64,000 nucleotides of DNA from contig JBGAUE010000014.1 of assembly GCA_044228795.1 (NCBI GenBank), positions 1 to 64,000 on the forward strand. The letters are read 5' to 3'. Each line of letters starts with the position of its first letter. Position 1 is the stretch's first letter. This document shows positions 9,247 to 17,768 of the stretch, one piece after another. The stretch comes from M0108 sp044228795 (GTDB taxonomy: Bacteria; Pseudomonadota; Gammaproteobacteria; Chromatiales; Chromatiaceae). The notes under the pieces are model-generated. The model saw only the letters and a list, made by a program, of their open reading frames with translations, made no database searches and was not told the origin of the DNA. Position numbers and translations under genes: made by a program.

Positions 9247-9518
9247 GTGAGTGGATGGGCGCCTTTCTCCTCGCCACGGCGGCCTTCGTGCTGGTCACGG
9301 TCGCCCTGGGCCTGATTCGCATCCTGAGAGGCCCTGACGATGCGGATCGGATGCTGGCGACCCAGCTACTGGGGACCGGCGGCGTCGCCGCGCTGCTCCT
9401 GGTCGGGGCCGCCACCCGGGCATCGGCCCTGGGGGACCTGGCTTTGGTGCTGGCGCTGCTGGCTGCCTTCGCGGCCGTCGCCTTCGTTGCTCGGGCCCGA
9501 GGGGACGACATTGACTGA
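9243..9518 (+). CDS. mnhF: Na+/H+ antiporter subunit F
   Basis: The 91-residue protein has three hydrophobic helices and the MrpF signature LGLIRILRGPDDADRMLATQ after the first helix, followed by ALGDLALVLALLAAFAAVAFVAR. MrpF is a small membrane subunit of the Mrp antiporter complex. The ATG overlaps the mnhE stop by 4 bases, and its own stop lies inside the TTG start of mnhG, so the genes are translationally coupled. Confidence 0.9.
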   Translation: MSEWMGAFLLATAAFVLVTVALGLIRILRGPDDADRMLATQLLGTGGVAALLLVGAATRASALGDLALVLALLAAFAAVAFVARARGDDID

Positions 9519-9849
9519 GGCTGTCACCCTCTGGGACCTCTACACCCTGACCTTGGTGACCCTCGGGGCCCTGTTCTTCCTGGCCGGGACCGTTGGGCTG
9601 CTGCGGTTTCCGGACACACTGACGCGGCTGCATGCCCTCACCAAGGCAGACAATCTCGGCCTCGGGCTGGTCGTCCTGGGGCTGCTCCCCCAGGTCCCCT
9701 GGCCGGCCATGGCGCTCAAGCTCATCGCCGTCTGGCTCTTGGCCCTGCTGGCCGGGGCTACGGTTGGCCAGCTCCTGGGGGGGCGGCAGCCCGCCGCCTG
9801 GCTCGCAGCTCTGGCCCGCAGGGCCGAGGAGGGCCGCCCCCGTGACTAG
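9511..9849 (+). CDS. mnhG: Na+/H+ antiporter subunit G
   Basis: A 112-residue membrane subunit. The MrpG family signature GTVGLLRFPDTLTRLHALTKADNLGLGLVVLG is intact, preceded and followed by hydrophobic helices. I placed the start at TTG 9511, inside an 8-base overlap (TTGACTGA) with mnhF; there is no in-frame ATG that preserves the first helix. The 3-prime end again overlaps the next gene by 8 bases (GTGACTAG). Confidence 0.88.
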   Translation: MTEAVTLWDLYTLTLVTLGALFFLAGTVGLLRFPDTLTRLHALTKADNLGLGLVVLGLLPQVPWPAMALKLIAVWLLALLAGATVGQLLGGRQPAAWLAALARRAEEGRPRD

Positions 9850-10810
9850 CTCCCTGTTGGTCGATGGGGTTCTGGCCCTGTTGGTCCTGGGTCTCGCCGT
9901 CTGGATCAGCGCCACCCCCAGGGCCTACAGCGCGGTGGTCGGCTTCGTTGCCTACGGGCTCCTGCTGGCCCTGGTTTGGGTGCGGCTTTCGGCGGTGGAC
10001 GTGGCCCTCACCGAGGCCGCCCTGGGCAGCGGGCTCACCGGCCTGCTGCTGCTTGGGGCCGCCGCGCGTCTGGCCCCCTATGAGGCCGCCGAGGCCGCCG
10101 AGGCCGCCGTTGGGCCTGGCCTCGGGTTGCGGTTGCTGGTCGGAATCCTGTGCGCGGCACTGGCCGGCGGACTCGCTGTCCTGGTGCTGCTGTTGCCTGA
10201 CCCCGCTCCCACCTTGGCGCCGGCGGTGGCGGAGCAGTTGCCGGCCACCGGGGTCCAGAACCCGATTACCGGTGTACTGCTGGGCTTTCGTGCCATCGAC
10301 ACCTTGCTGGAGACGGTGGTCCTGTTGCCCGCCCTAATCGGTGTCTGGTCCCTGGCCTCGGATCAGGGCTGGGGCGGGCGTCCGGCGTCCTTGACGCCCC
10401 TGCGCTCGAATGGCGCACTGCCCCTGATGGCCCGGATTCTGCCGCCCTTCGGCATCCTGGTGGCCATCCACCTCCTTTGGATCGGGGCCGACGAGCCCGG
10501 CGGAAAATTCCAGGCTGCCGCCGTCCTGACTGCCATGTGGGCCCTGGTCCTGGTGGCGGGCTTGCTGGAGCCGCCGCGGGTGAGCAGCCGTGCGCTGCGC
10601 CTGGTCTTGTTGTTCGGACCCCTGGTCTTCGTCGGTATCGGGGCGGCGGGTCTCTGGCTGGCCGGTGCCTTCCTGGCCTACCCGGCGGGCTATGCCAAGC
10701 CCCTGATTCTTGCCATCGAGATCGCCTTGACCCCGTCCATCGCCCTGGCACTGGGACTCCTGCTGGCGGGGCCGCCGACGGGCGGGGACCAGACCGAGGG
10801 GCTTTCATGA
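9842..10810 (+). CDS. Fused DUF4040 (MbhD-like) and MnhB antiporter subunit
   Basis: A 322-residue membrane protein combining two families. Residues about 8-75 form a DUF4040/MbhD-like unit (YSAVVGFVAYGLLLALVWV, DVALTEAALGSGLTGLLLL), which in canonical Mrp complexes is the C-terminal part of MrpA. Residues about 195-315 are MnhB-like (RILPPFGILVAIHLLWIGADEPGGKFQ and a run of helices). The middle (PAPTLAPAVAEQL, PITGVLLGFRAIDTLLETVVLLPALIGVW) resembles the MbhE-like linker segment. GTG 9842 overlaps mnhG. The product supplies the accessory MrpA tail plus MrpB as one chain. Confidence 0.8.
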   Translation: MTSSLLVDGVLALLVLGLAVWISATPRAYSAVVGFVAYGLLLALVWVRLSAVDVALTEAALGSGLTGLLLLGAAARLAPYEAAEAAEAAVGPGLGLRLLVGILCAALAGGLAVLVLLLPDPAPTLAPAVAEQLPATGVQNPITGVLLGFRAIDTLLETVVLLPALIGVWSLASDQGWGGRPASLTPLRSNGALPLMARILPPFGILVAIHLLWIGADEPGGKFQAAAVLTAMWALVLVAGLLEPPRVSSRALRLVLLFGPLVFVGIGAAGLWLAGAFLAYPAGYAKPLILAIEIALTPSIALALGLLLAGPPTGGDQTEGLS

Positions 10811-11169
10811 CCGGCGCAACCCTCTTCGGTCTCTGTGGTGCCGCCCTGGTGGGGCTTGGCCTCTGGGGCCTGATCTGCCACCCGGGGGCGCTGCGCAAGG
10901 TTCTCGCCTTCAACCTGCTTGGCAGCGGCGTCTTCCTGGTGTTTGGGGTGATTGCGCGGCGGGGTGGTGGCGTCCTGTCAGCGGCAGGGGTGGGGGTCGA
11001 CGGCGACCCAGTGCCCCAGGCCCTGGTGATCACCGGTCTGGTGGTCGCCTTCGCCGCCACCGCCCTCGCCGTCACCCTGCTGCAGCGCTTTGCGCAGGCG
11101 AGCGGACGCAGCACCCTGGAGGACGCGGGATCTGCTCTCCGCGGGTCCCAGAGCGCGGGTGAGTCGTGA
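10807..11169 (+). CDS. mnhC: Na+/H+ antiporter subunit C (NuoK-like)
   Basis: A 120-residue three-helix membrane subunit homologous to NuoK: GLWGLICHPGALRKVLAFNLLGSGVFLVFGVIA, then DPVPQALVITGLVVAFAATALAVTLLQR. The DPVPQALVIT motif is characteristic of MrpC. ATG 10807 sits in an ATGA overlap with the preceding gene, and its stop overlaps mnhD by 4 bases. Confidence 0.9.
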   Translation: MTGATLFGLCGAALVGLGLWGLICHPGALRKVLAFNLLGSGVFLVFGVIARRGGGVLSAAGVGVDGDPVPQALVITGLVVAFAATALAVTLLQRFAQASGRSTLEDAGSALRGSQSAGES

Positions 11170-12971
11170 CGGACGGTACCGCACTCCTCGCCCCCTGGCT
11201 CGCCGGGCTGCTGGACCTGGGTGGGACCCTCTTGGTGCTCCCCCTGATGCTGCCGGTGCTGGGTCTGTTGGTTTCCCTGACCCTGGGGGGGCGCTATCTG
11301 GGACGCATCGCCCTGGTGGTCATGTTGATTGGGCTTGCCGGGGCCCTGGCCATCGCAGCGACCGTTTTCAAAAGTGGGGCGGCCTTGCATTACGATCTGG
11401 GGGACTGGGCCCCGCCCCTGGGTGTGGCCCTAAAGGCGGATGGGCTCTCCGCCGTCATGCTGATCACCACCGCGGTGCTGCTCCTGGCGGTGGGCATCTA
11501 CGCCCAACGCGACTACCGGCCCGCCCCGGGCGCTCCTGAGACCCGGACCTCCCTGGCCTTCTGGGCACTCCTATTCGGGGTTTGGGCGGGGCTCAACCTG
11601 GTTTTCCTCGGCCAGGACCTGTTCACGCTGTTTGTCGCCCTGGAACTCCTGACCTTCTCCGCGGTGCCGCTGGTGTGCCTTGACGGCCGCGCTGAGACCC
11701 TGGGGGCGGCTCTGCGCTATCTGCTCTTCGCGCTCCTGGGCTCGGTCCTCTATTTGCTGGGCACGGTGCTCATCTATGGCACCTTTGGGACCCTGGATAT
11801 CGCCTTGCTGGCGGAGCGATTGGCGGCGGGTCTGGTGCCGCCGGCAATGCAAATAGCCATCGCCCTGATGACCGCCGGTCTGCTCGCCAAGACCGCCCTC
11901 TTTCCCCTGCATCTGTGGCTGCCACCGGCCCATTCCGGGGCGCCGCCGGCGGCCAGCGCCGTGCTCTCGGCCCTGGTCGTCAAGGCCTCCTACTTCCTGG
12001 TGGTGCGCCTGTGGTTCGACCTGGCCCCGGGGCTCCTGGCGCTGCCGGCCGCCCAGATGCTGGGGGTGCTTGGGGCCACGGCGATCCTGATGGGCAATCT
12101 GGTCGCCCTGGGTCAGGTGCGCCTCAAGCTCCTGGTCGCCTACTCGACGGTGGCCCAGATCGGCTACCTCTTCCTGATCTTCCCCCTGGCCGCCGGGGGC
12201 ATGGGCCCAACCTGGGCCCTGGCCGGGGGCGCCCTCCAGGTGGTAGCCCACGCCCTGGCCAAGGGGGCCCTGTTCATGGCCGCCGGGCTCATCTATGGGG
12301 CCTTGGGTCACGACCGGGTACGCGATCTGGCCGGGGTCGGGCGGGCCTTGCCCATCACGGTGCTGGCCGTTGCGCTCGCCGGCCTGTCCTTGCTCGGGCT
12401 TCAGCCCAGCGGCGGCTATCTGGTCAAGGCCTTGCTTCAGAAATCCGCCGAGGCCGACGGGTCCTGGTGGTGGGGCCTGGTCCTCAATGCCGGGGGGCTC
12501 CTTACCGCGGCCTATCTCACCTGGGTCCTGGGGCACGCCCTAGCCGCAGCCCGGCAGCCCCTGGCATTGGTCAAGGCACCGCAGCGGTCCCAGGAGCTGG
12601 TCGTTCTGGCTCTGGCGCTGGCTGCGTTGTTGCTCGGCCTGCTGCCCCCGGCGGTCTTCGACCTCATCGCCATCGGGCGCGTGCCCGGGGCCGAGCCCAT
12701 CGCCGCGGCCTGGGCTGGGGCCTTCAGCTGGGCCGGGGTCGCAGCCGGGCTCTGGCCCGTGCTGACCATCGCCATCCTGGTCCTGGTCTTTGCGCCCTGG
12801 GGTGCCGGTGGCCGAGCGGGCCCCCTGGGCTGGCCGGCCCGATCCGCCGCGGCCCTGGGCGGGGCCATCAATCGGTTGGACGCCGGCCTGCGGCGCTGGC
12901 CCGTGGCTGGTCTCTCCCTCTTGATACTCACCGTTGCCCTCGCGGGTGGACTCCTAGCAGCAGGACCTTGA
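11166..12971 (+). CDS. mnhD: Proton-translocating antiporter subunit D (NuoN/M-like)
   Basis: The 601-residue polytopic protein is the large ion-translocating subunit. It shows the complex-I antiporter family core: NLVFLGQDLFTLFVALELLTFSAVPLVCL, LLAKTALFPLHLWLPPAHSGAPPAASAVLSALVVK (the Lys and HLWLPPAH channel motifs), and a later HALAKGALFMAAGLI. About fourteen hydrophobic segments are apparent. GTG 11166 overlaps mnhC. It is the only large antiporter-like subunit here; no separate NuoL-like MrpA is encoded nearby. It is the last gene of the operon, followed by 203 non-coding bases. Confidence 0.88.
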   Translation: MTDGTALLAPWLAGLLDLGGTLLVLPLMLPVLGLLVSLTLGGRYLGRIALVVMLIGLAGALAIAATVFKSGAALHYDLGDWAPPLGVALKADGLSAVMLITTAVLLLAVGIYAQRDYRPAPGAPETRTSLAFWALLFGVWAGLNLVFLGQDLFTLFVALELLTFSAVPLVCLDGRAETLGAALRYLLFALLGSVLYLLGTVLIYGTFGTLDIALLAERLAAGLVPPAMQIAIALMTAGLLAKTALFPLHLWLPPAHSGAPPAASAVLSALVVKASYFLVVRLWFDLAPGLLALPAAQMLGVLGATAILMGNLVALGQVRLKLLVAYSTVAQIGYLFLIFPLAAGGMGPTWALAGGALQVVAHALAKGALFMAAGLIYGALGHDRVRDLAGVGRALPITVLAVALAGLSLLGLQPSGGYLVKALLQKSAEADGSWWWGLVLNAGGLLTAAYLTWVLGHALAAARQPLALVKAPQRSQELVVLALALAALLLGLLPPAVFDLIAIGRVPGAEPIAAAWAGAFSWAGVAAGLWPVLTIAILVLVFAPWGAGGRAGPLGWPARSAAALGGAINRLDAGLRRWPVAGLSLLILTVALAGGLLAAGP

Positions 12972-13042
12972 GGGCGGGGATCTGTACCTTGCAGGCTGCC
13001 GTGGGGACTCCTCTGAGTATCCTTACCCCATATTGTGTTGTT

Positions 13043-13071
13043 TTGACAAGGTGCTATGTGTTTTGTCTTAA
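13043..13071 (+). promoter_or_regulatory. Candidate promoter upstream of the SLC13 permease
   Basis: TTGACA at 13043-13048 is a perfect -35 hexamer in a locally AT-richer stretch. A 17-base spacer leads to TCTTAA at 13066-13071, a poor -10. It lies about 100 bases before the permease start and downstream of the antiporter operon. Position and -35 support it; the -10 is weak. Confidence 0.35.
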
Positions 13072-13174
13072 GCTAATTAGCTCATGAAGGTCCCTGCCCA
13101 TAGGCCCCATAGGCTCGAGAAGGCCCGCCCTTGATGGTCCAAGCCCTCCCCGCCCCGTACCCAATGGAAAAGCC

Positions 13175-15007
13175 ATGACTCAAGATCTGATGGAGGTCCT
13201 CCTCCTGCTCGCCGCAGCTATCGTCATGTTCGCCCTCAACCGGCCCCGGGCGGACGCCGTCGCCCTGACGATGATGCTGGCCCTGCCCTTCACTGGCATC
13301 CTGACGATCAGCGAGGCCATCGCCGGCTTCAGCAACTCCAACATCGTGCTCATTGGCGCCATGTTCGTGGTCGGCGAGGCCCTGGCACGGACCGGTGTCG
13401 CCAAGGGTGTTGGCGACTGGCTCGCGGACAGGGGTGGCAGCAGCGCCTGGTTACTGACCCTGCTCATCATGCTGGCGGTGGGCCTGCTCGGCTCCCTCAT
13501 GAGCAGCACAGGGGTGGTGGCCATCTTCATCCCGGTCGTGCTGCGCATTGCCGACCGGACCGGGCTCGACCCCGCCAAACTCCTCATGCCCATGGCCTAT
13601 GCCGCCCTGGTCAGCGGCATGTTGACCCTGGTGGCCACCTCACCCAACCTGATCATCAACTACGAGCTCATGCGCACCGGTGCCGAGGGCTTGAACTTTT
13701 TCAGCTTCACCCCCTTCGGCCTGCCAATCCTGGTGGTGACCATCCTCTACATGCTGGTGGCGCGGCGCTGGCTACGCTCGACCCGGTCCGAGGGGTCCGG
13801 CGGGCGGCCCCAACCGGAAATGATGGATTGGATCGACCGCTACAACCTGACGAATCGCGAATATCGGGTGCGGGTCCTGCCGGGTTCCTCCTTGCTGAGA
13901 CAATCGCTGGGCGAGATCGATCTACCCCGGAAAATCGGGGTGAGGGTGCTGCTCATCGAGCGCGGCACAGGTACCTCCCGACGGATACTGGCACGCTCTC
14001 CGGACACGGTCCTGGAGGTGAATGATATTCTGCTGCTGGATGTTGACAGCGACCAGGCGGATGTGGAATCCCTCAGCGCCCGGTACCAGGTCGAGGTGTT
14101 GCCGCGCTCCCAACGCTATTTCATTGATAAGGCGGATAACGTCGGCATGATCGAGGTCATGGTCCCGCAGGAGTCTCAGCTCATCGACATGACGGTGGCC
14201 GAGGCCATGGATCTGACCGACGCCCAGCTGACGGTGGTCGGCCTGCGTCGGGGCCGCGACCCTCACCCACCCTACGGCATCCGCGAGGAGATCCTGGAGG
14301 GCGGCGATACCCTGCTGCTGGCCGGACCCTGGAAACCGCTCCGCCAACTCCAGAAGGGCGGTCACGACCTGGTCGCCCTGAACCTCCCCAAGGAATTCGA
14401 CGAAGTCTTGCCTGCAGCCAAGAAGGCCCCTCAAGCCATCCTGATCCTAATCCTGACGGTGACCCTCATGGCCACGGGCATCATCCCCAATGTTCACGCC
14501 GCCCTCCTTGGCGCCTTCCTCATGGGCGCCTTCGGCTGCATCAAGATTGATAAGGCCTACCGGGCCATCCAGTGGAAGACACTCATCATGATCGTCGGCA
14601 TGATGCCCTTCGCCTTGGCGCTGGAACGGACCGGTGGCGTCGATCTGGCGGCGAAGGCACTCGTGCAGGTGCTGGGAACAGCCCATCCCCGCGTCATCCT
14701 CGGCGTCCTCTTCGCCATTACCGTCATGACCGGCCTCTTTATCGTCAATACCGCCAATGCCGTCCTGATCATACCCATTGCCCTGGCGGTCGCTCATAAC
14801 CTGGGGGCCTCGCCCTACCCCTTCGCCATGATCGTGGCCCTGGGGGCCTCCGCCACCTTCATGACTCATATTTCCCCCATCAACATCCTGGTCCAAAGCA
14901 AGGGCAACTATGGCTTTATAGACTTCGTACGCATCGGTTTTCCCCTGACCTTACTCATCGGCATCACAGCGGTCTATATGGTGCCCTGGTTGTTACCCTT
15001 ATACTGA
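13175..15007 (+). CDS. SLC13-family permease with two RCK_C (TrkA-C) domains
   Basis: A 610-residue inner-membrane transporter. An N-terminal transmembrane half (about 1-200, with SNIVLIGAMFVVGEALARTGV and SSTGVVAIFIPVVLRIA) and a C-terminal half (about 420-610, FIVNTANAVLIIPIALAV, THISPINILVQSKGNYGF) flank two cytosolic TrkA-C modules at about 215-300 and 305-390. This layout is typical of bacterial SLC13/CitM-like sodium-coupled anion carriers, including sulphate and other divalent-anion transporters; the substrate cannot be read from sequence. ATG 13175 opens directly into the first helix. It is transcribed with the same polarity as the patatin and GntP genes that follow. Confidence 0.83.
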   Translation: MTQDLMEVLLLLAAAIVMFALNRPRADAVALTMMLALPFTGILTISEAIAGFSNSNIVLIGAMFVVGEALARTGVAKGVGDWLADRGGSSAWLLTLLIMLAVGLLGSLMSSTGVVAIFIPVVLRIADRTGLDPAKLLMPMAYAALVSGMLTLVATSPNLIINYELMRTGAEGLNFFSFTPFGLPILVVTILYMLVARRWLRSTRSEGSGGRPQPEMMDWIDRYNLTNREYRVRVLPGSSLLRQSLGEIDLPRKIGVRVLLIERGTGTSRRILARSPDTVLEVNDILLLDVDSDQADVESLSARYQVEVLPRSQRYFIDKADNVGMIEVMVPQESQLIDMTVAEAMDLTDAQLTVVGLRRGRDPHPPYGIREEILEGGDTLLLAGPWKPLRQLQKGGHDLVALNLPKEFDEVLPAAKKAPQAILILILTVTLMATGIIPNVHAALLGAFLMGAFGCIKIDKAYRAIQWKTLIMIVGMMPFALALERTGGVDLAAKALVQVLGTAHPRVILGVLFAITVMTGLFIVNTANAVLIIPIALAVAHNLGASPYPFAMIVALGASATFMTHISPINILVQSKGNYGFIDFVRIGFPLTLLIGITAVYMVPWLLPLY

Positions 15008-15106
15008 TCCATGGTTGAGCGCCTGATTGCCGACACCGGCCTCCCAGCTCATCAGCCCTCCCACCCCGGCTCTCATAGCCTTCTCCCAACTGCGGAAACT
15101 GCACCC

Positions 15107-16147
15107 ATGGACACGCCCCTCCCCAAACCCAGCCGCCCCCCGGTCCACATTGACCTCGCCCTCCAGGGTGGCGGATCCCACGGTGCCCTGACCTGGGGGG
15201 TGCTGGACCGGCTGCTTGAGGAGGACTGGCTGGTGATCGAGGGCATCTCGGGCACCTCGGCGGGGGCGATGAACGCGGCGGTACTCTGCGATGGCTTTGT
15301 CCGGGCCGGGCCCCAGGGGGCGCGTGCGGCGATGGAGGACTTCTGGCGGCAGGTCGCGGAGGCGGCCCGGTGGAGTCCCCTGCAGCGGACCCCCCTGGAT
15401 CGGCTCATGGGGCGCTGGACCCTGGACCAATCGCCGGTCTTCATCGCCTTTGAACTCGCCGCGCGCATGATCTCGCCCTACGACATGAATCCCTCCGCGT
15501 ATCACCCCTTGCGCGACATCCTGGACCGGTCCATCGACGTCAAGCGACTGGCGGTCTCCCCCATCAAGCTGTTCATCACGGCTACCAAGGTCAGCACGGG
15601 TCGTGGCCGGGTCTTTCGCAACGCGGACATCTGTCCGGAGGTCCTGCTCGCCTCGGCCTGCCTGCCCACCCTCTTTCAGGCCATCGAGATCGAGGGCGAG
15701 GCCTACTGGGATGGGGGCTACGCCGGTAACCCCACCATTACCCCCCTGGTGAGGGAGTCCGATGCCCACGACACCATTCTGGTTCAGATCAATCCCATCG
15801 AGCGGCTGGAAACGCCACGCAACGCCAGTGAGATCCATAACCGTCTGAATGAGGTCGCCTTCAACGCCCCCTTACTCAAGGAACTGCGCATGATCGCCCT
15901 GTTGCGCCAGGTGGCGGACCCGGGACAATCCGAGGGCGCGCGCTGGGCGGCGATGCGCATGCACCGTATCTCCAGCCCCATGATGCTGGAGTTGGGCTAT
16001 TCCTCAAAAATGAACGCCGAATGGGAATTTCTATGTCTGCTGCGGGACGAGGGCCGCCGCCAGGCCGAGTTGTTCCTGGAACAGCATGGCGACGACCTGG
16101 GCCACCGTTCATCGCTGGACCTCGATACCTTCATCGATTGGGAGTAG
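15107..16147 (+). CDS. Patatin-like phospholipase
   Basis: A serine hydrolase of the patatin fold, 346 residues from ATG 15107. The oxyanion glycine loop LALQGGGSHGALTWGVLDRLL lies at about residues 17-37, the nucleophile elbow GTSAG gives Ser51, and the catalytic-dyad Asp202 is in DGGYAGNP. No signal peptide is visible, so it is probably cytoplasmic; such proteins hydrolyse phospholipids or other acyl esters. An upstream in-frame ATG (15011) would add 32 poorly structured residues; I prefer 15107 because patatins start close to the glycine loop. It is one of three lipolytic enzymes within 6 kb. Confidence 0.85.
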   Translation: MDTPLPKPSRPPVHIDLALQGGGSHGALTWGVLDRLLEEDWLVIEGISGTSAGAMNAAVLCDGFVRAGPQGARAAMEDFWRQVAEAARWSPLQRTPLDRLMGRWTLDQSPVFIAFELAARMISPYDMNPSAYHPLRDILDRSIDVKRLAVSPIKLFITATKVSTGRGRVFRNADICPEVLLASACLPTLFQAIEIEGEAYWDGGYAGNPTITPLVRESDAHDTILVQINPIERLETPRNASEIHNRLNEVAFNAPLLKELRMIALLRQVADPGQSEGARWAAMRMHRISSPMMLELGYSSKMNAEWEFLCLLRDEGRRQAELFLEQHGDDLGHRSSLDLDTFIDWE

Positions 16148-16259
16148 GCCCGGACAAGGGATCCTAACATTACCTGGGTGAGGGGTTTCCGCGCAGCCGG
16201 TGAAGGCCGGCGGATTTTCAACTCATCCCCTTCTTAACCGAAATCATCGGGACTTCAGC

Positions 16260-17720
16260 ATGGGACTTCTGGGAATTCTGCTTGGCCTGGCTCTCCTGAT
16301 CGGCTTTGCGTATCGGGGCTGGAGCGTGCTGCTGCTCGCACCGGCCGCGGGCATGGTCGCCGCCCTATTTACCAACGAGCCCCTTCTCGCCCACTGGACC
16401 CAGACCTTCATGGGCAGTGCCGCCGGCTTCCTGGCCCAGTTCTTCCCCCTCTTCCTCCTCGGCGCCCTCTTTGGCAAACTCATGGATGATAGCGGTTCGG
16501 TCACCGCCATCGCCCACTTCATGAGCGCCAAGCTGGGCCCACGCCATGCCGTACTGGCGGTGGTCCTGGCCGGTGCCCTGGTGACTTATGGCGGGGTCAG
16601 CCTCTTTGTTGCCTTCTTCGTCCTGGCGCCCATGGCCCAGGCCCTGTTTCGCGATGCCAGCATTCCTGGACACCTGGCGCCGGGGGCCATCTGGCTGGGG
16701 GCCGCGACCTTCACCATGTCGGCCATGCCCGGCACCCCCGCGATTCAGAACGCCATTCCCATGCCCTTCTTTGGCTCCACACCCTTCGCCGCGCCGGGCC
16801 TCGGGCTAATCGCCTCCGCCATCATGTTGATCTTCGGACTCTGGTGGCTGGGTCTGCGGGTCGCCAAGGCGCGGCGCCAGGAGCCGGGTTTTAGCGACGT
16901 CCCCGCCCGGGTCTCCGCGCCAGACGCCGCGGCGGAGAACCCCTTGGTGCGCGAGCGCTCCTCTATCGTCCAGAACTTTGACCCGCCCGAGATGCACCAC
17001 GGCCATCGCAGTAAGGATTTCCCCTCCACCCTGGTAGCCTTCCTGCCCCTGATTGTGGTGATCGGGGTCAATCTCCTCATGTCCCTGGTGGTTCTGCCCA
17101 GGCTGAATCTGGATTTTCTGGCTGAGGACCGCTGGGGATCCACCTCACTCCAGGCGGTTGGCGGCATCTGGTCGGTGCTCATCGCCCTCTTTGCCGCCAT
17201 TCTGGTTTTGCTGGCACTCAACCCGCGCCGACTGATCCAGGTCCGGGAGACCATGGACGCCGGTGCCAATGCCTCCGTCCTGCCGGCCTTGAGCGTCGCC
17301 AGTCTCGTTGGTTTTGGCGCGGTAGTCGCCGCTCTCCCCGCCTTCGAGATGGTGCGCGATTGGGTGCTGGCGATTGAAGGCGGCCCCCTGGTATCCCTCG
17401 CCGTCTCCACGAATATCCTGGCCGCCCTCACCGGCTCGGCCTCCGGAGGGATGACCATCGCCCTGGATGCCCTGGGCGCCACCTATCTACAACTGGCCAC
17501 CGCCATGGGCATGGACCCCGGCCTCCTGCATCGCGTCGCCGTCATCGCCTCGGGCACCCTCGATAGCCTGCCCCACAACGGTGCCGTGGTCACCCTGTTC
17601 GCCGTGTGTGGGGTGACCCACCGGGACAGCTATATCGATATCGTTATGGTCGGTATACTTGGCGCCCTGCTGGCCTTGGTGGCCGTCATCGTCCTCGGGA
17701 CCCTGTTTGGGTCCTTTTAA
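16260..17720 (+). CDS. GntP-family permease
   Basis: A 486-residue polytopic transporter of the gluconate/proton symporter family: LGALFGKLMDDSGSVTAIAHFM, VTYGGVSLFVAFFVLAPMA, FTMSAMPGTPAIQNAIPMPFFG and a C-terminal GSASGGMTIALDALG plus DSLPHNGAVVTLFAVCGVTH. The family imports gluconate and related hydroxy acids or exchanges organic acids with protons; DSLPHNGA is typical of its members but does not fix the substrate. I chose ATG 16260 because it starts at the first helix (MGLLGILLG); an upstream ATG at 16200 adds 20 hydrophilic residues. Confidence 0.82.
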   Translation: MGLLGILLGLALLIGFAYRGWSVLLLAPAAGMVAALFTNEPLLAHWTQTFMGSAAGFLAQFFPLFLLGALFGKLMDDSGSVTAIAHFMSAKLGPRHAVLAVVLAGALVTYGGVSLFVAFFVLAPMAQALFRDASIPGHLAPGAIWLGAATFTMSAMPGTPAIQNAIPMPFFGSTPFAAPGLGLIASAIMLIFGLWWLGLRVAKARRQEPGFSDVPARVSAPDAAAENPLVRERSSIVQNFDPPEMHHGHRSKDFPSTLVAFLPLIVVIGVNLLMSLVVLPRLNLDFLAEDRWGSTSLQAVGGIWSVLIALFAAILVLLALNPRRLIQVRETMDAGANASVLPALSVASLVGFGAVVAALPAFEMVRDWVLAIEGGPLVSLAVSTNILAALTGSASGGMTIALDALGATYLQLATAMGMDPGLLHRVAVIASGTLDSLPHNGAVVTLFAVCGVTHRDSYIDIVMVGILGALLALVAVIVLGTLFGSF

Positions 17721-17768
17721 TTTTTATATCAAATGGATATAAATAGCTTGATCAAGAAATACCCGTGC

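Noticed and set aside
11571..12536. 321-codon minus-strand frame opposite mnhD
   Set aside because: Gln/Gly/Pro-rich complement of a membrane protein gene; no independent protein features.
11915..13087. 390-codon plus-strand frame overlapping mnhD in another frame
   Set aside because: Arg/Gly/Pro-rich off-frame translation; mnhD has clear family motifs in the other frame.
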